A stretch of DNA of 64,000 nt, taken from the NCBI RefSeq assembly GCF_944327175.1, contig NZ_CALVGT010000050.1, positions 1 through 64,000 of the forward strand. The letters are read 5' to 3'. This DNA is from an uncultured Lactobacillus sp. GTDB lineage: Bacteria > Bacillota > Bacilli > Lactobacillales > Lactobacillaceae. The notes beneath the pieces were generated by a model. The model did not search any database. It was not told the DNA's origin and saw only the letters and a list, made by a program, of their open reading frames with translations. Below, piece by piece: positions 18,051-26,804 of this stretch. The position numbers and the translations under genes are program-made. Position 1 is the stretch's first letter, and each line of letters begins with the position of its first letter.

Positions 18051-18062
18051 TCATGACTTTTT

Positions 18063-18096
18063 GTCTGCCATATTGCAGACCTTTAACAAGATTATA
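18063..18096 (-). promoter_or_regulatory. Extended -10 promoter and leader inverted repeat of the ATPase cassette
   Basis: On the minus strand TGC-TATAAT (-10 at 18091-18096) is an extended -10 element with no good -35. Just downstream GTCTGC and GCAGAC form a 6-bp inverted repeat (18063-18080) within the expected 5' leader. It has no U-run and could be an operator or leader hairpin. Confidence 0.6.
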
Positions 18097-18229
18097 GCAC
18101 TATCCGGCCCGTTTTCGGCAGCGTTTACCTGCTTTGCTAGCAAGATTCTGCGGATTTTTGCCAAAAGAAAGCCAGCCTGAAAAAAGTTTATCATGAAAAG
18201 AGAAAATAATTGAAAAGAGGAATAAATAA

Positions 18230-18307
18230 TGACTATCTGATATGACCCCCGTCTAAGACTGTCAGCCGGGCTAAAGAAAAGTACGGCCAGGCTGATGGTG
18301 AATTAGG
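18230..18307 (+). other. Possible broken small ORF
   Basis: AGAGG precedes ATG at 18230, but TGA follows after three codons. Past the stop the frame continues to TAG at 18305. A neighbouring frame reads TVSRAKEKYGQADGEL, which looks protein-like. This may be the decayed start and end of a short gene on the plus strand, overlapping the end of the LysR gene. I cannot name it. Confidence 0.2.
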
Positions 18308-19208
18308 ACCACGTTAAATCATGCCCTTGGCAGAATTCCACGATAAAAGAGGCCATTTTCTGAGCCACCTTGGGCTCTTGGGCCAGATTCCGGCTGGCCA
18401 GGCTGATGGTGTAAGAGGTATCTTCCGTGACCGGTACGGCAATGGCGCCAGATGATTCATGGTACTTGGACTTAGGCAAAAGGGCCACCCCTTCGCCGAT
18501 GATCACCAGGTCAACCAGAGTCCGCACGTCGTCAGTCACACTGCTGATCTGGGGGTGGATGTCATTTTTGGCGAAAACGTCAGCGATGATCCCGGCCAAG
18601 CCATGTTCTTCCCCAAAAGCCAAGTAGGGATACTGCTCGATCTGCTTCAAGCTGACTGACTTCTGCTTGGCCAGTTCGTGGCCAGCTGGTAGGAGCAACT
18701 CCAGCTTTCTGTGCATCATTGGTACTAAGTCAAAACCCGCGATCTTTTCACCCGGCCGGGTAGTAACAATAGCCAGGTCCAATTCCCCGCTTTGCAGCAT
18801 GTCCAAGAGCTTGCCAGTTACGGCTCGCTTTAAATTGAAGTCGACCCGGTATTCCGGATTGACCTGCCGGTAATCCTTGATCACATCGGTAATGAATTTA
18901 TGGGCCACGATTTCAGCCACCCCGATTGACAGCTTGCCGCTTTCGCCCAAGGCCATCTCAGACAATTGCCGCAGCCCTTCCTTGATCTGCTGGACCCCGG
19001 CCTCGCTATACTCTTTGAAGACCTTGCCGTAGACCGTCAAGCGGATGTTGCGGCCTTCCCTTTCAAAAAGAGGGACGCCCAGCTCCTCTTCCAGTTTCTT
19101 GACCGCGTAGCTTAGGGTTGGCTGGGAAATCCCCAGTTTTTCCGCCGCCTGGGCCATATACTGAGTCTCAGCCAGCTCGTTGAAGTATTCCAAATGTTGA
19201 AAGTTCAT
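18303..19208 (-). CDS. LysR-family transcriptional regulator
   Basis: 301 residues. Its HTH reads MAQAAEKLGISQPTLSYAVKKLE, typical of the CynR/CysL-like branch, followed by an effector domain with the usual LQSGELDLAIV and IIGEGVALLP stretches. GAGG precedes the ATG at an 8-base spacing. Its upstream interval carries two long inverted repeats with the TTTTAGC core, a plausible autoregulatory site. It is divergent from the LysR gene at 19577. Confidence 0.9.
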   Translation of the reverse strand: MNFQHLEYFNELAETQYMAQAAEKLGISQPTLSYAVKKLEEELGVPLFEREGRNIRLTVYGKVFKEYSEAGVQQIKEGLRQLSEMALGESGKLSIGVAEIVAHKFITDVIKDYRQVNPEYRVDFNLKRAVTGKLLDMLQSGELDLAIVTTRPGEKIAGFDLVPMMHRKLELLLPAGHELAKQKSVSLKQIEQYPYLAFGEEHGLAGIIADVFAKNDIHPQISSVTDDVRTLVDLVIIGEGVALLPKSKYHESSGAIAVPVTEDTSYTISLASRNLAQEPKVAQKMASFIVEFCQGHDLTWS

Positions 19209-19576
19209 ATCTTTTTCCTCATCGTTAAGTCTTACCTCCTATTTTTGCTAAAATTTTAGTTTTTAGCAAGAATTTATCATTTTTTAAAACGTTTTTTAGC
19301 AATTTTCAAACTTTTTCGCAAAAATTTCCTGCTAAAAACTGCCAATATAAGTTCGGAAATATATGATTCAGATTTCCTATACCGCTTTCATTTCACTTTC
19401 TTGCTCGCAAAAGTCGCATTTATCCAAAAAATCAGCAGTAATTATTTGAATTTCACCGAGTATTATGTCAAAATTGAGTAAGCATGATTGGCGTTGACTA
19501 ATAGGAAAAAGACGCTATAATAATAGTATTGTAAAATTTATTTTGTAAATTCATTCACTTAAAAGAGAGCATTAAG
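19209..19576. promoter_or_regulatory. Divergent LysR intergenic region with paired inverted repeats
   Basis: This 368-base AT-rich interval has no gene. A 9-bp perfect repeat TTGCTAAAA/TTTTAGCAA with a 6-base spacer lies at 19246-19269. A second perfect pair TTTTTAGCA (19293-19301) and TGCTAAAAA (19330-19338) lies further up. All four arms contain TTTTAGC or its complement. They sit close to the minus-strand LysR gene. The plus promoter is at 19494-19521. Between 19,340 and 19,490 I see nothing specific. Confidence 0.65.
19494..19521 (+). promoter_or_regulatory. Promoter of the LysR gene at 19577
   Basis: TTGACT (19494-19499), a 16-base spacer and a consensus TATAAT (19516-19521). The start codon is 55 bases beyond the -10. 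Confidence 0.85.
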
Positions 19577-20512
19577 ATGAAACAAGACGTACTTTACCAA
19601 ATCTTGACAACTGCTGAAGACTGCCAGACAGTCAGCGATATCGCGAAGAAGCTTTTCCTGAGCCAGCCATATGTCAGCCAGGTTTTAAGCAAGGCTGAAA
19701 AGAAATACAATGTCGTTCTGCTAGAAAGAAGAACCCTGCCGATCGAATTGACTGAAGCCGGCAGGACCCTCTGCGACGGTCTGGCCAAGCTGCACAGCGA
19801 CCAGATGAAGATCGAACAGGACCTGCACCGCTTCACTGAAGAAGAACAGTCCTACATCAAGATCGGTTTCTCCCCGATCTGGGCACCGGGCGAAAGCAGG
19901 AAGATTATCCCTGTTTTGCTGAAGCAGTTTAAAACTACCCGCTTTGAACTGATCAAGACCTTCTCCATCAACTCGGCCAAGCGTCTGATCGACAACCGGA
20001 TGGTTGACATTTACTTAGGTCCGCTACTGCGGGGGGAAAACCTGAAGAACTTCTTCCTCTTCCAGCCGCGGATCTTCCTGATCATCCCTGAAACCAGTAA
20101 GCTTTACCAAGAAGGCAAGCGGGACGTTCCGTTCAGCCAGCAACTTTTGATGGACCTCAGCAAAGAAAAAATGGTTTCCTTGAGCGATGACTCCGGCTTC
20201 CAAAAGACGGTTGACCACCTGCTTGAAGACCAGAACCTCTCCGTCAATAAGAGCATCAAGGTCAATGACTACGAAGTTGCCCTGCAGATGGCGGTCAGCG
20301 GTTTGGGCTGGACGGCAACCTTGGAATACATGTTGCCGGGACTGGACCCAGACCTCAAGTACAACCAGGTTGAACTGCATCATTCTTTGATTCAGTCTGA
20401 CAACGGTTTGACCATCCACATGGATTCAAACGACCGGGCCAAGGAAGTTGCCCGGGTTATGACCAAGCTGATGAAGGATGACCTGGTCTCCCGCAAGCTG
20501 ATCAAGGAATAA
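19577..20512 (+). CDS. LysR-family transcriptional regulator (divergent type)
   Basis: 311 residues. The HTH is more divergent than in its neighbours (VSDIAKKLFLSQPYVSQVLSKAEKK), with LTEAG in the wing and an effector domain beginning YIKIGFSPIW. A consensus promoter and a perfect terminator show that it is a single-gene transcription unit. No adjacent metabolic gene suggests a target. Confidence 0.85.
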   Translation: MKQDVLYQILTTAEDCQTVSDIAKKLFLSQPYVSQVLSKAEKKYNVVLLERRTLPIELTEAGRTLCDGLAKLHSDQMKIEQDLHRFTEEEQSYIKIGFSPIWAPGESRKIIPVLLKQFKTTRFELIKTFSINSAKRLIDNRMVDIYLGPLLRGENLKNFFLFQPRIFLIIPETSKLYQEGKRDVPFSQQLLMDLSKEKMVSLSDDSGFQKTVDHLLEDQNLSVNKSIKVNDYEVALQMAVSGLGWTATLEYMLPGLDPDLKYNQVELHHSLIQSDNGLTIHMDSNDRAKEVARVMTKLMKDDLVSRKLIKE

Positions 20513-20538
20513 GAACAGAAATTTAAAAATATGCAGAC

Positions 20539-20567
20539 AAAAAACGAGCCAGCTGGCTCGTTTTTTT
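20539..20567. terminator. Bidirectional terminator
   Basis: AAAAACGAGCCAGCTGGCTCGTTTTTTT is self-complementary: CGAGCCAG/CTGGCTCG flanked by A and T runs. It serves the LysR gene on the plus strand and can also end the YfhO gene on the minus strand. Confidence 0.93.
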
Positions 20568-20589
20568 ATTGGCATTTGACTATTAAAAA

Positions 20590-23445
20590 CTATTTTTCTT
20601 TCTTCTTAGCCCGGAATTCCCGCCGCCATTCTTTGTGACTAAACGCGGCATAAGCCCAGATGGCTAAAGCCGTCAAAAGCGAAATTATCAGGCCGCTTCG
20701 CAATCCTGGCGTCCGGTAAACCAGGCGGACACGGTGCTTACCAGCCGGCATTTTGAAGCCAACAAAGGCCGTGTTGGTCCTGAGGACCTTGACAGCCTTG
20801 CCGTCTACTGTAGCTGTCCAGCCGCTTGAATACGGAATGGTCGAAGTAACGACACCGGCTTTCTTGCTGGTGAAGAGGCCGGTCAGCTGGTTTTGCGCCA
20901 GTTTCAGCTGCTTGATCCCCTGCTTTTGAATCCGCCGCACTTCTTTCGTGTATTCTTGATTCAAAGGAATTGCCACAACTTTGATCTTAAAGCGGTAGAT
21001 TCCCAGTTTTGAAGGCTGGAAGGTCAGGCTATTTGGCAGAGTCTGGTAAGTCCCCATATTCATGACCGCGCTGTCGACCAGGCGGTAAAAGGAAGTCATG
21101 TCCTGCTTTCTCTGCACAATGGTTTCACTGGCCTTCTTCCCAGTTACCGTCAGCTTGTAGCTGGGGTCTGGTGACCCGGCTAAAAGGTGGTAGCGCCAGT
21201 ACTTGTAGCGGGTCGCCCCCTCGTTAAAGGTCTGCCCGGCCAGGTCGGCCTCCTGCTTAGCCTTCTTTAGCTCCAAGTCCAGCTGCTGACTTAAAGTGAA
21301 GGGCTGGTAGGAAATCTGGCTGATTTCGACATGCAGCTCGCTTTTGCCCAGTTTGGCTTTTTCTTTATCTGACAAGTGTAGCTTGAGCTTGTAGCTGGCA
21401 TCAGAGTCCGTATAAGTTAATTTATTTTTACTCAACTTCTTGCCGCTGGCATCGGCCAGACTAGCCTTGATGGTCTTGACCCCGGTCAATTTCGCGGCTT
21501 TAAGGCCACCCCCCTTGACTACCACCCCGCTGGCCAGAGCCCGCTCTTTTTGGCTCGCTGAGAGCTTTTGGTAGCGGCTGGGGCTGATTGCCTTATCGCT
21601 CAGCCAAAGCAGTGGGAAGGCCTCTGTTGTCTTATAGAGCTCAGCCTGATAGACAATCTCTTGATTTTGGTCTTTTTTCTCCTCACCAGAAGCGATCAGA
21701 TCGTAAGTCCCGGGCAGCTTGTTGCCATTTACCGAGTATTTTTGGTTAAAAATATAGCGGACGCCCAGGAAATTGTTCAAAATCGTCCGGTCATCCAGCT
21801 GGTGGAAGGGAATGTTGTTGTCATACTGCAGGTTGCCCAGGTCGGTCGAGAACTGGCCCAGATACTGGTTCTGGATAGAATAGTAAGATGACACATTGGC
21901 CAGGCCGCTGGTCAGATCGTTAAACAGCTTTTTCTGGCCGACAAACTGGTTGTTTGATACCGTGTTGACCCGGTAAAAGCCGGCCAGCAGGATGTGGTTC
22001 AAGCCGCCGTAGCGGTTTTCAGCAATCTGCTCATATTCCCCCCTAACCAGCATTTTACCCGCGAAGTTGCCGTTATAAGGCAAGGCCGCGTACAAGGCAT
22101 TAAAGGCCAAATTAGCCGCCACAGTAAGCAATAACGCCCGCTTTAAAGCCCGCCCTTCATTGACCAGGTAAGCCGCAGCTAAACTTAGCAAAAGGAAGAT
22201 AACTGGCAAGAAGAGCTTGTAGTCGTTTTCTAAAAAGGACATACCAACCAGGTAGGCCAGGTAGATCCCGCTGATGGTAAAAATCAGCCGCATCTCCTTT
22301 TGACTGACTGTCTGCTCGCCGGCCGCCTTGACAAAGATCATCACGCTGAAGGCAAAAGGCAGGTACAAGAGCAGGGTCCAGCGGTTTGAAGCTGACATCC
22401 CCCCGTTAAAAACGGCCCCAACCGCTGGAATCAAGATCATGACTGCCCCTAATAACAGAGAAGCAGCGACCGTCTTGTACTTGTGCCAATTAGCGAAAAG
22501 GTAGACCAGGGCCGGCAAAATGATACTGGCCAGGCCCAAGGCTGACCAGAACATCAGCTTCCAGTTGTCCCCGTCAATCAGTTCCTTAGGCAAAAGCAGG
22601 TAGTAGTAGGCCGGGTAAAAAGTCAAACCATTGGCAAACTGGGACCCGGTCCGGGTGGAGTTGACCACGGCCAAAAGTTCCGGCAAAAGCAGGCCGGCTG
22701 ACAAGAGGACCGCTCCTAAACTGGCAAAGAAGAGTTTCTTAATTGTTGGCCAGAAAGGAATTTTTCCCCAGTAAGCCAGGCCCCAGCGCAAAAGCAAATA
22801 GACGATTGCCCCCAGGCCCAGGACAAAGGCCAGGTAGTAGTTGCTGACCAGCATCCAGACAAAGACCCCAAATAAGGGCCAGGCGCTTCCTCCCTGCAAG
22901 AGCCGCTCCAGCTGGACCACGATCAAGGGAAAAAGAATAAAAGTCGTGGTGAACATCGGCTGGGCCAGAGCCGCGTAAAGCAGGTAGGCATTGACCATAT
23001 AGGTCCCGCTGCCAATTAGGATTACCCCATCTTTAAAGTCAAAGTGGCGGGCAAAATAGACAAAGGCCAAGCCCACGCAGTAAAGGCGCAAAATCAAGAT
23101 CAGCTGGTAGGCAAAGACCAGGTAGCTGGTTGGAAACAAAAGGGCCAGGTAGGCAAAGATGTCCCCGATCGTATAGTAAGAAAAGACTGAAAACAGGTCA
23201 CTGCCCAGGCCCATGGTCCAGGACCACTCAGCCGGCCCCTGGCTTAAATGGCGCAGGAAACTGAGCACGTAATCTCGGTACTTAACCATCAAGGGCAGGT
23301 GCTGGTTGGCCGCGTCAGTGTTCCAGATCAAGCTGTGGCCCGTAACCAAATAAGGTCCAAAAACACAGGCCGCCAAAAAGAGGAAGAAGGCAGAGTACTT
23401 CCAGTAGACGGCCCGGTCACTCTTTTTGCTAAAGCTGAATTGCAA
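20590..23445 (-). CDS. YfhO-family polytopic membrane protein
   Basis: About 950 residues. The first two thirds contain roughly a dozen transmembrane helices, then a large extracellular domain, and a last membrane helix before the basic tail EWRREFRAKKKEK. The extracellular end carries the family signature YSSGWTATVDGKAV. YfhO proteins are GT-C-like glycosyltransferases implicated in decorating teichoic or lipoteichoic acids. The ATG at 23451 is only 1 base from GGAGG, so the TTG at 23445 (7-base spacing) is the likelier start. Donor and acceptor cannot be read from the sequence. Confidence 0.88.
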   Translation of the reverse strand: MQFSFSKKSDRAVYWKYSAFFLFLAACVFGPYLVTGHSLIWNTDAANQHLPLMVKYRDYVLSFLRHLSQGPAEWSWTMGLGSDLFSVFSYYTIGDIFAYLALLFPTSYLVFAYQLILILRLYCVGLAFVYFARHFDFKDGVILIGSGTYMVNAYLLYAALAQPMFTTTFILFPLIVVQLERLLQGGSAWPLFGVFVWMLVSNYYLAFVLGLGAIVYLLLRWGLAYWGKIPFWPTIKKLFFASLGAVLLSAGLLLPELLAVVNSTRTGSQFANGLTFYPAYYYLLLPKELIDGDNWKLMFWSALGLASIILPALVYLFANWHKYKTVAASLLLGAVMILIPAVGAVFNGGMSASNRWTLLLYLPFAFSVMIFVKAAGEQTVSQKEMRLIFTISGIYLAYLVGMSFLENDYKLFLPVIFLLLSLAAAYLVNEGRALKRALLLTVAANLAFNALYAALPYNGNFAGKMLVRGEYEQIAENRYGGLNHILLAGFYRVNTVSNNQFVGQKKLFNDLTSGLANVSSYYSIQNQYLGQFSTDLGNLQYDNNIPFHQLDDRTILNNFLGVRYIFNQKYSVNGNKLPGTYDLIASGEEKKDQNQEIVYQAELYKTTEAFPLLWLSDKAISPSRYQKLSASQKERALASGVVVKGGGLKAAKLTGVKTIKASLADASGKKLSKNKLTYTDSDASYKLKLHLSDKEKAKLGKSELHVEISQISYQPFTLSQQLDLELKKAKQEADLAGQTFNEGATRYKYWRYHLLAGSPDPSYKLTVTGKKASETIVQRKQDMTSFYRLVDSAVMNMGTYQTLPNSLTFQPSKLGIYRFKIKVVAIPLNQEYTKEVRRIQKQGIKQLKLAQNQLTGLFTSKKAGVVTSTIPYSSGWTATVDGKAVKVLRTNTAFVGFKMPAGKHRVRLVYRTPGLRSGLIISLLTALAIWAYAAFSHKEWRREFRAKKKEK

Positions 23446-23530
23446 AATCATCCCTCCAAAATGTTTAATGGTCTATCTTTTTATTCTACTTCTTTTCTTC
23501 CCTGCCCGCTAAAAGGCTAGAAAATATTAA

Positions 23531-23564
23531 AAAAGAAAAATGACCAGCAAAAGCTGGTCATCAT
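23531..23564 (-). terminator. Terminator of the TPR gene
   Basis: On the minus strand ATGACCAGC-TTTT-GCTGGTCAT is followed by TTTTTC, 8 bases after the stop codon. Confidence 0.93.
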
Positions 23565-23572
23565 CCAAAATT

Positions 23573-24826
23573 CTAATTTCTCAGCTGCTCGTAAAGATCC
23601 TGCATTTCCTGGTCATCTGGCACAAGCTTTAGGTACTTTTCCAGCAATTGCCGGGCCAGATCGCCTTGGGCGCTCTCCTGGGCAAAGAAGATCATCCCCC
23701 GCAAGAAGGCCGGACTGGTCTGCAGGCTCTGGTAGGCCAAGAGATATTCCTGCAGGGCCTGGTCATATTTTTCCATTTCTTGGTAGGACCGGGCCATGTT
23801 CCAGTGGGCCTGGGGCTCTAGATCGCTGTCAGCCAGAGCAGTAAACAAGGCCAGGGAGTCCTCTGCCCGCCCCTGGGCTAAGTAGAGGTCGCTTAGGAGC
23901 AGGCGAAGGCTGGAATTGTCTGGATTGACCTCAAGGCCCCGCTGCAAGAGGTCTTCAGCATCCTCAGCCTTGCCTAATTTGGCCGCTGCCTGGGCCCCAA
24001 TTTGATAAAGCTCTTCATCCAGCTCATTGTAGCCCAGGCCCGTCTGAGCGGCAAAGAGGGCGTCCTCTGGGTTGTCTTCTTCCTGGTAGGCCTTGGCCAA
24101 GAAAGGATAAGCATTGACGTAGTCAGGGCTTTGCTTAATGACATCATCAAGGAAGGAAATGGCCTTGTCAAACTGGCCGGCCTCTTCCATGATTACTCCG
24201 GCTTGGTACTTGGCGTCAATGTTCAAGAGGTCTTCTTTATGGTCATTGATAAAAGCGGCTGCCTCTTCATATCGGCCCAGCTTAGCCAGGGTCTGGAAGA
24301 CCCGCTGATTAAGGTTGACTTCCCCGAACATGGTCTGTCTTTGCCGCAAGTCCTGGTACAGAGGCAGGGCCTGGTCGTTCAAGTCGCTCATGTAGTCCAG
24401 TTCCGCCAGGCCAAAAGTAATGGCATCTTCATCCGGGGCCAGCTGCCGGGCCTGCTCCATCTTGGCCCGTGCCGTTTCGATCAAGCCCTCGCTTTGGTAG
24501 TAGTCAGCCTGGACCAGGAGGCTTTCCAGATAGGCATCTGAATCAGCCGGCACATTGTAAAGCAGGGTCAAGCCATCGTCCTCTGCCCCGTCATTGAGGA
24601 GGATTTCGGCCAGGTAGACCTTGAAGAGGTCTTCATTGGGAAATTCCGCGATCAAGCTGCGGTAGACTTCCTTAGCCAGATCAGTAAAGCCCAGGTCAGT
24701 CAGGTTTTCTGCCAGGGATGCCAGAATCTCCGGATCATCATTTTCCAGTGCCCGCTTCAAGAGGGCGCGGCTCTCGCTGAAGCGGTGGCCTTGGATCGCG
24801 TCCAACAATTGTTCAGAATATGTCAT
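23573..24826 (-). CDS. Tetratricopeptide-repeat protein
   Basis: 417 residues from the ATG at 24826, chosen because GTGAGGAC lies just upstream; the frame is open for four more codons. The whole protein is built of TPR units (for example LAEDLLQRGLEVNPDN-like repeats with W/L-G-Y-A-P spacing). It has no signal peptide or membrane helix. Similar TPR proteins sit next to hup in lactobacilli and Bacillus (YpiA-like). It is probably a protein-interaction scaffold of unknown role. Confidence 0.85.
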   Translation of the reverse strand: MTYSEQLLDAIQGHRFSESRALLKRALENDDPEILASLAENLTDLGFTDLAKEVYRSLIAEFPNEDLFKVYLAEILLNDGAEDDGLTLLYNVPADSDAYLESLLVQADYYQSEGLIETARAKMEQARQLAPDEDAITFGLAELDYMSDLNDQALPLYQDLRQRQTMFGEVNLNQRVFQTLAKLGRYEEAAAFINDHKEDLLNIDAKYQAGVIMEEAGQFDKAISFLDDVIKQSPDYVNAYPFLAKAYQEEDNPEDALFAAQTGLGYNELDEELYQIGAQAAAKLGKAEDAEDLLQRGLEVNPDNSSLRLLLSDLYLAQGRAEDSLALFTALADSDLEPQAHWNMARSYQEMEKYDQALQEYLLAYQSLQTSPAFLRGMIFFAQESAQGDLARQLLEKYLKLVPDDQEMQDLYEQLRN

Positions 24827-24892
24827 CTTTGTCCTCACTTTCTGCTTACTATTGTACCGTAACTAGTCAGCTAAAAAAGTGTTTCGCCCAAA

Positions 24893-24922
24893 CAAAAAAA
24901 CGCCAGAAATACCGGCGTTTCT
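24893..24922 (-). terminator. Terminator of hup
   Basis: On the minus strand AAACGCC and GGCGTTT form the stem and seven T follow, about 20 bases after the HU stop. Confidence 0.88.
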
Positions 24923-24941
24923 TTATTTTAAAGCGCGTCAA

Positions 24942-25217
24942 TTACTTAACAGCGTCCTTAAGAGCCTTACCTGGCTTAAATGCAGGAACCTTGCTTGCTG
25001 GAATTTCGATTTCAGCACCAGTTTGTGGGTTGCGGCCCTTGCGAGCTGCACGGTCACGAACTTCGAAAGTGCCGAAGCCGATCAGTTGCACCTTTTCGCC
25101 CTTAGCCAAGTCTTCTTGGATAGCTTCAAAAACTGCGTCAACAGCTTCTGAAACGTCCTTCTTAGTCAACTTAGTCTTAGCAGCTATTTCTGAAACTAAT
25201 TCTGCCTTATTTGCCAT
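24942..25217 (-). CDS. hup: Histone-like DNA-binding protein HU
   Basis: 91 residues, the standard HU length. It shows the N-terminal helical dimer part ([20 protein letters not shown]), [21 protein letters not shown] at the base of the DNA-binding arm, and the C-terminal helix. It bends and compacts chromosomal DNA. A strong AGGAGGTGA ribosome binding site and a long structured leader fit an abundant, tightly controlled protein. It is encoded just downstream of der. Confidence 0.98.
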   Translation of the reverse strand: MANKAELVSEIAAKTKLTKKDVSEAVDAVFEAIQEDLAKGEKVQLIGFGTFEVRDRAARKGRNPQTGAEIEIPASKVPAFKPGKALKDAVK

Positions 25218-25237
25218 GTGGAATTCACCTCCTATAA

Positions 25238-25279
25238 ATTAGACTCGCGTCTAATCACTTCATTTCTCTTGCAGAAATG
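25238..25279 (-). promoter_or_regulatory. Two tandem hairpins in the hup leader
   Basis: ATTAGAC-TCGC-GTCTAAT (25238-25255) and CATTTCT-CTTGC-AGAAATG (25261-25279) are two perfect 7-bp inverted repeats. They are separated by five bases and lie directly upstream of the HU ribosome binding site. They may stabilise the mRNA or control translation. No T-runs follow, so they are not terminators. Confidence 0.6.
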
Positions 25280-25324
25280 AGGGACACTGAGCGCTTACTG
25301 CATTCAATTAATTCCCTGTTTTCT

Positions 25325-25353
25325 AAAATATCACAAGAACGTTGTCCCTACAA
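25325..25353 (-). promoter_or_regulatory. Promoter of hup
   Basis: On the minus strand TTGTAG (25348-25353), a 17-base spacer and TATTTT (25325-25330) with TGA just before the -10, an extended -10. It predicts a leader of about 100 bases. Confidence 0.65.
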
Positions 25354-25420
25354 GGCTTTTAGCCCGCGGCTTAGCACTTTTTCAAGAGAATGTCACAAAT
25401 TGAAAAAGAAAAGTCGGGTC

Positions 25421-26728
25421 TTACTTCCGCTTACGCGGCAGAATCTTGATCGGAGTCCCGGTGAAGTCGAAATTCTCCCGCAGCTGGTTGATCAAGAAGC
25501 GCTGGTAGGAGAAGTGCATCAATTCCGGATCGTTGCAGAAAACGACGAAGGTCGGCGGATTGGTCTTGACCTGGGTCATGTAGTAGACCCGAAGCCGCTT
25601 GCCCTTGACCATCGGCGCTGGGACCAAACGACTGGCTTCCAAGAGCAGGTCGTTTAAGACGGATGACTGGATCCGCTGGTTCTTGTTCTCGTAAACTTCC
25701 TTAACCATCTTTGGCAATTGATCGATGTTCTTGCCGGTCTTGGCTGAAACAAAGACGATTGGGGCATAGTCCAGGTAAGAGAATTCTTCCCGGATCACCG
25801 CTTCAAAGTCCTTGCCGGATGAAGAGTCTTTCTTCGGCAGGTCCCACTTGTTGACGGCGATGATCATGCCCAGGCCCGCTTCATGGGCATAGCCGGCCAC
25901 GTGCTTGTCCTGCTCTCTGATCCCGGTGCTGGCATCCAGAACTAGGATGGCCACGTCTGACCGTTCCATGGCGCTCATGGCCCGCATGACGGAGTACTTT
26001 TCAGTCTTTTCGTAGACCTTGCCCCGCCGTCTGATCCCGGCCGTGTCAACGACCCGGAACTTGGTCCCATCCTTGACGAATGGCGTGTCGATGGCGTCTC
26101 TGGTCGTCCCTTCTTCGTTGGCCACAATCACCCGTTCTTCGCCCAACAGGCGGTTGACGATAGATGACTTGCCTACGTTTGGCCGGCCGATCACGCTGAA
26201 GGAGATAACCCCTTCCTCGGTCTTTTCGGCATCGGCTGGGAAGTTCTTGACCACTTCATCCAAAAGGTCACCGATCCCGGTCCCATGGGAACCAGAAACA
26301 GGAATCGGGTCATCTAAGCCTAAACTGTAGAAGTCATAGATATCGGTCCGCTGCTCAGGGTTGTCGGCCTTGTTGACAGCCAGAAGAACTGGCTTATCGG
26401 CCCGGTAGAGCAGGTGGGCGATCCGTTCATCCAGGCTGGTCACCCCCTGGCTGGCGTCAGCCAGCATGACGATGACGTCAGCCTCCTCAATGGCGATTTC
26501 CGCCTGGGCCCGGATTTCTTCGTCAATCGTGCTGTCTTCCCAGGTAATACCCCCGGTGTCGATGATGCTGAACTGGTGGCCCATCCAGCTGGCCCGGGCA
26601 TAGTTCCGGTCCCGGGTCACGCCCGGCCGGTCTTCAACGATCGCCACCCGTTCATTGATGATCCGGTTAAACAAGGTTGACTTGCCCACATTTGGCTGCC
26701 CTACGATAGCAACAATTGGTAATGGCAT
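25421..26728 (-). CDS. der: Ribosome assembly GTPase Der (EngA)
   Basis: 435 residues with the two G domains unique to Der: [13 protein letters not shown] near residue 10 and [13 protein letters not shown] near 180, each followed by DTGG/DTAG and NKxD (NKAD, NKWD). A C-terminal KH-like domain follows. It is needed for 50S subunit maturation. It lies after rpsA and before hup, a gene order common in Firmicutes. Confidence 0.97.
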   Translation of the reverse strand: MPLPIVAIVGQPNVGKSTLFNRIINERVAIVEDRPGVTRDRNYARASWMGHQFSIIDTGGITWEDSTIDEEIRAQAEIAIEEADVIVMLADASQGVTSLDERIAHLLYRADKPVLLAVNKADNPEQRTDIYDFYSLGLDDPIPVSGSHGTGIGDLLDEVVKNFPADAEKTEEGVISFSVIGRPNVGKSSIVNRLLGEERVIVANEEGTTRDAIDTPFVKDGTKFRVVDTAGIRRRGKVYEKTEKYSVMRAMSAMERSDVAILVLDASTGIREQDKHVAGYAHEAGLGMIIAVNKWDLPKKDSSSGKDFEAVIREEFSYLDYAPIVFVSAKTGKNIDQLPKMVKEVYENKNQRIQSSVLNDLLLEASRLVPAPMVKGKRLRVYYMTQVKTNPPTFVVFCNDPELMHFSYQRFLINQLRENFDFTGTPIKILPRKRK

Positions 26729-26767
26729 CTTTTCACCTCTTTTGCTTTCTATTGATTATTGTCAAAC

Positions 26768-26796
26768 AAAAAGACCGACCAACGGTCGGTCTTTTT
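26768..26796. terminator. Bidirectional terminator after rpsA
   Basis: AAAAAGACCGACC and GGTCGGTCTTTTT form a 13-bp perfect stem with a 3-base loop. It stands just after the rpsA stop and before der, so der may need read-through or its own promoter. Confidence 0.93.
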
Positions 26797-26804
26797 AGTG
26801 CTGA

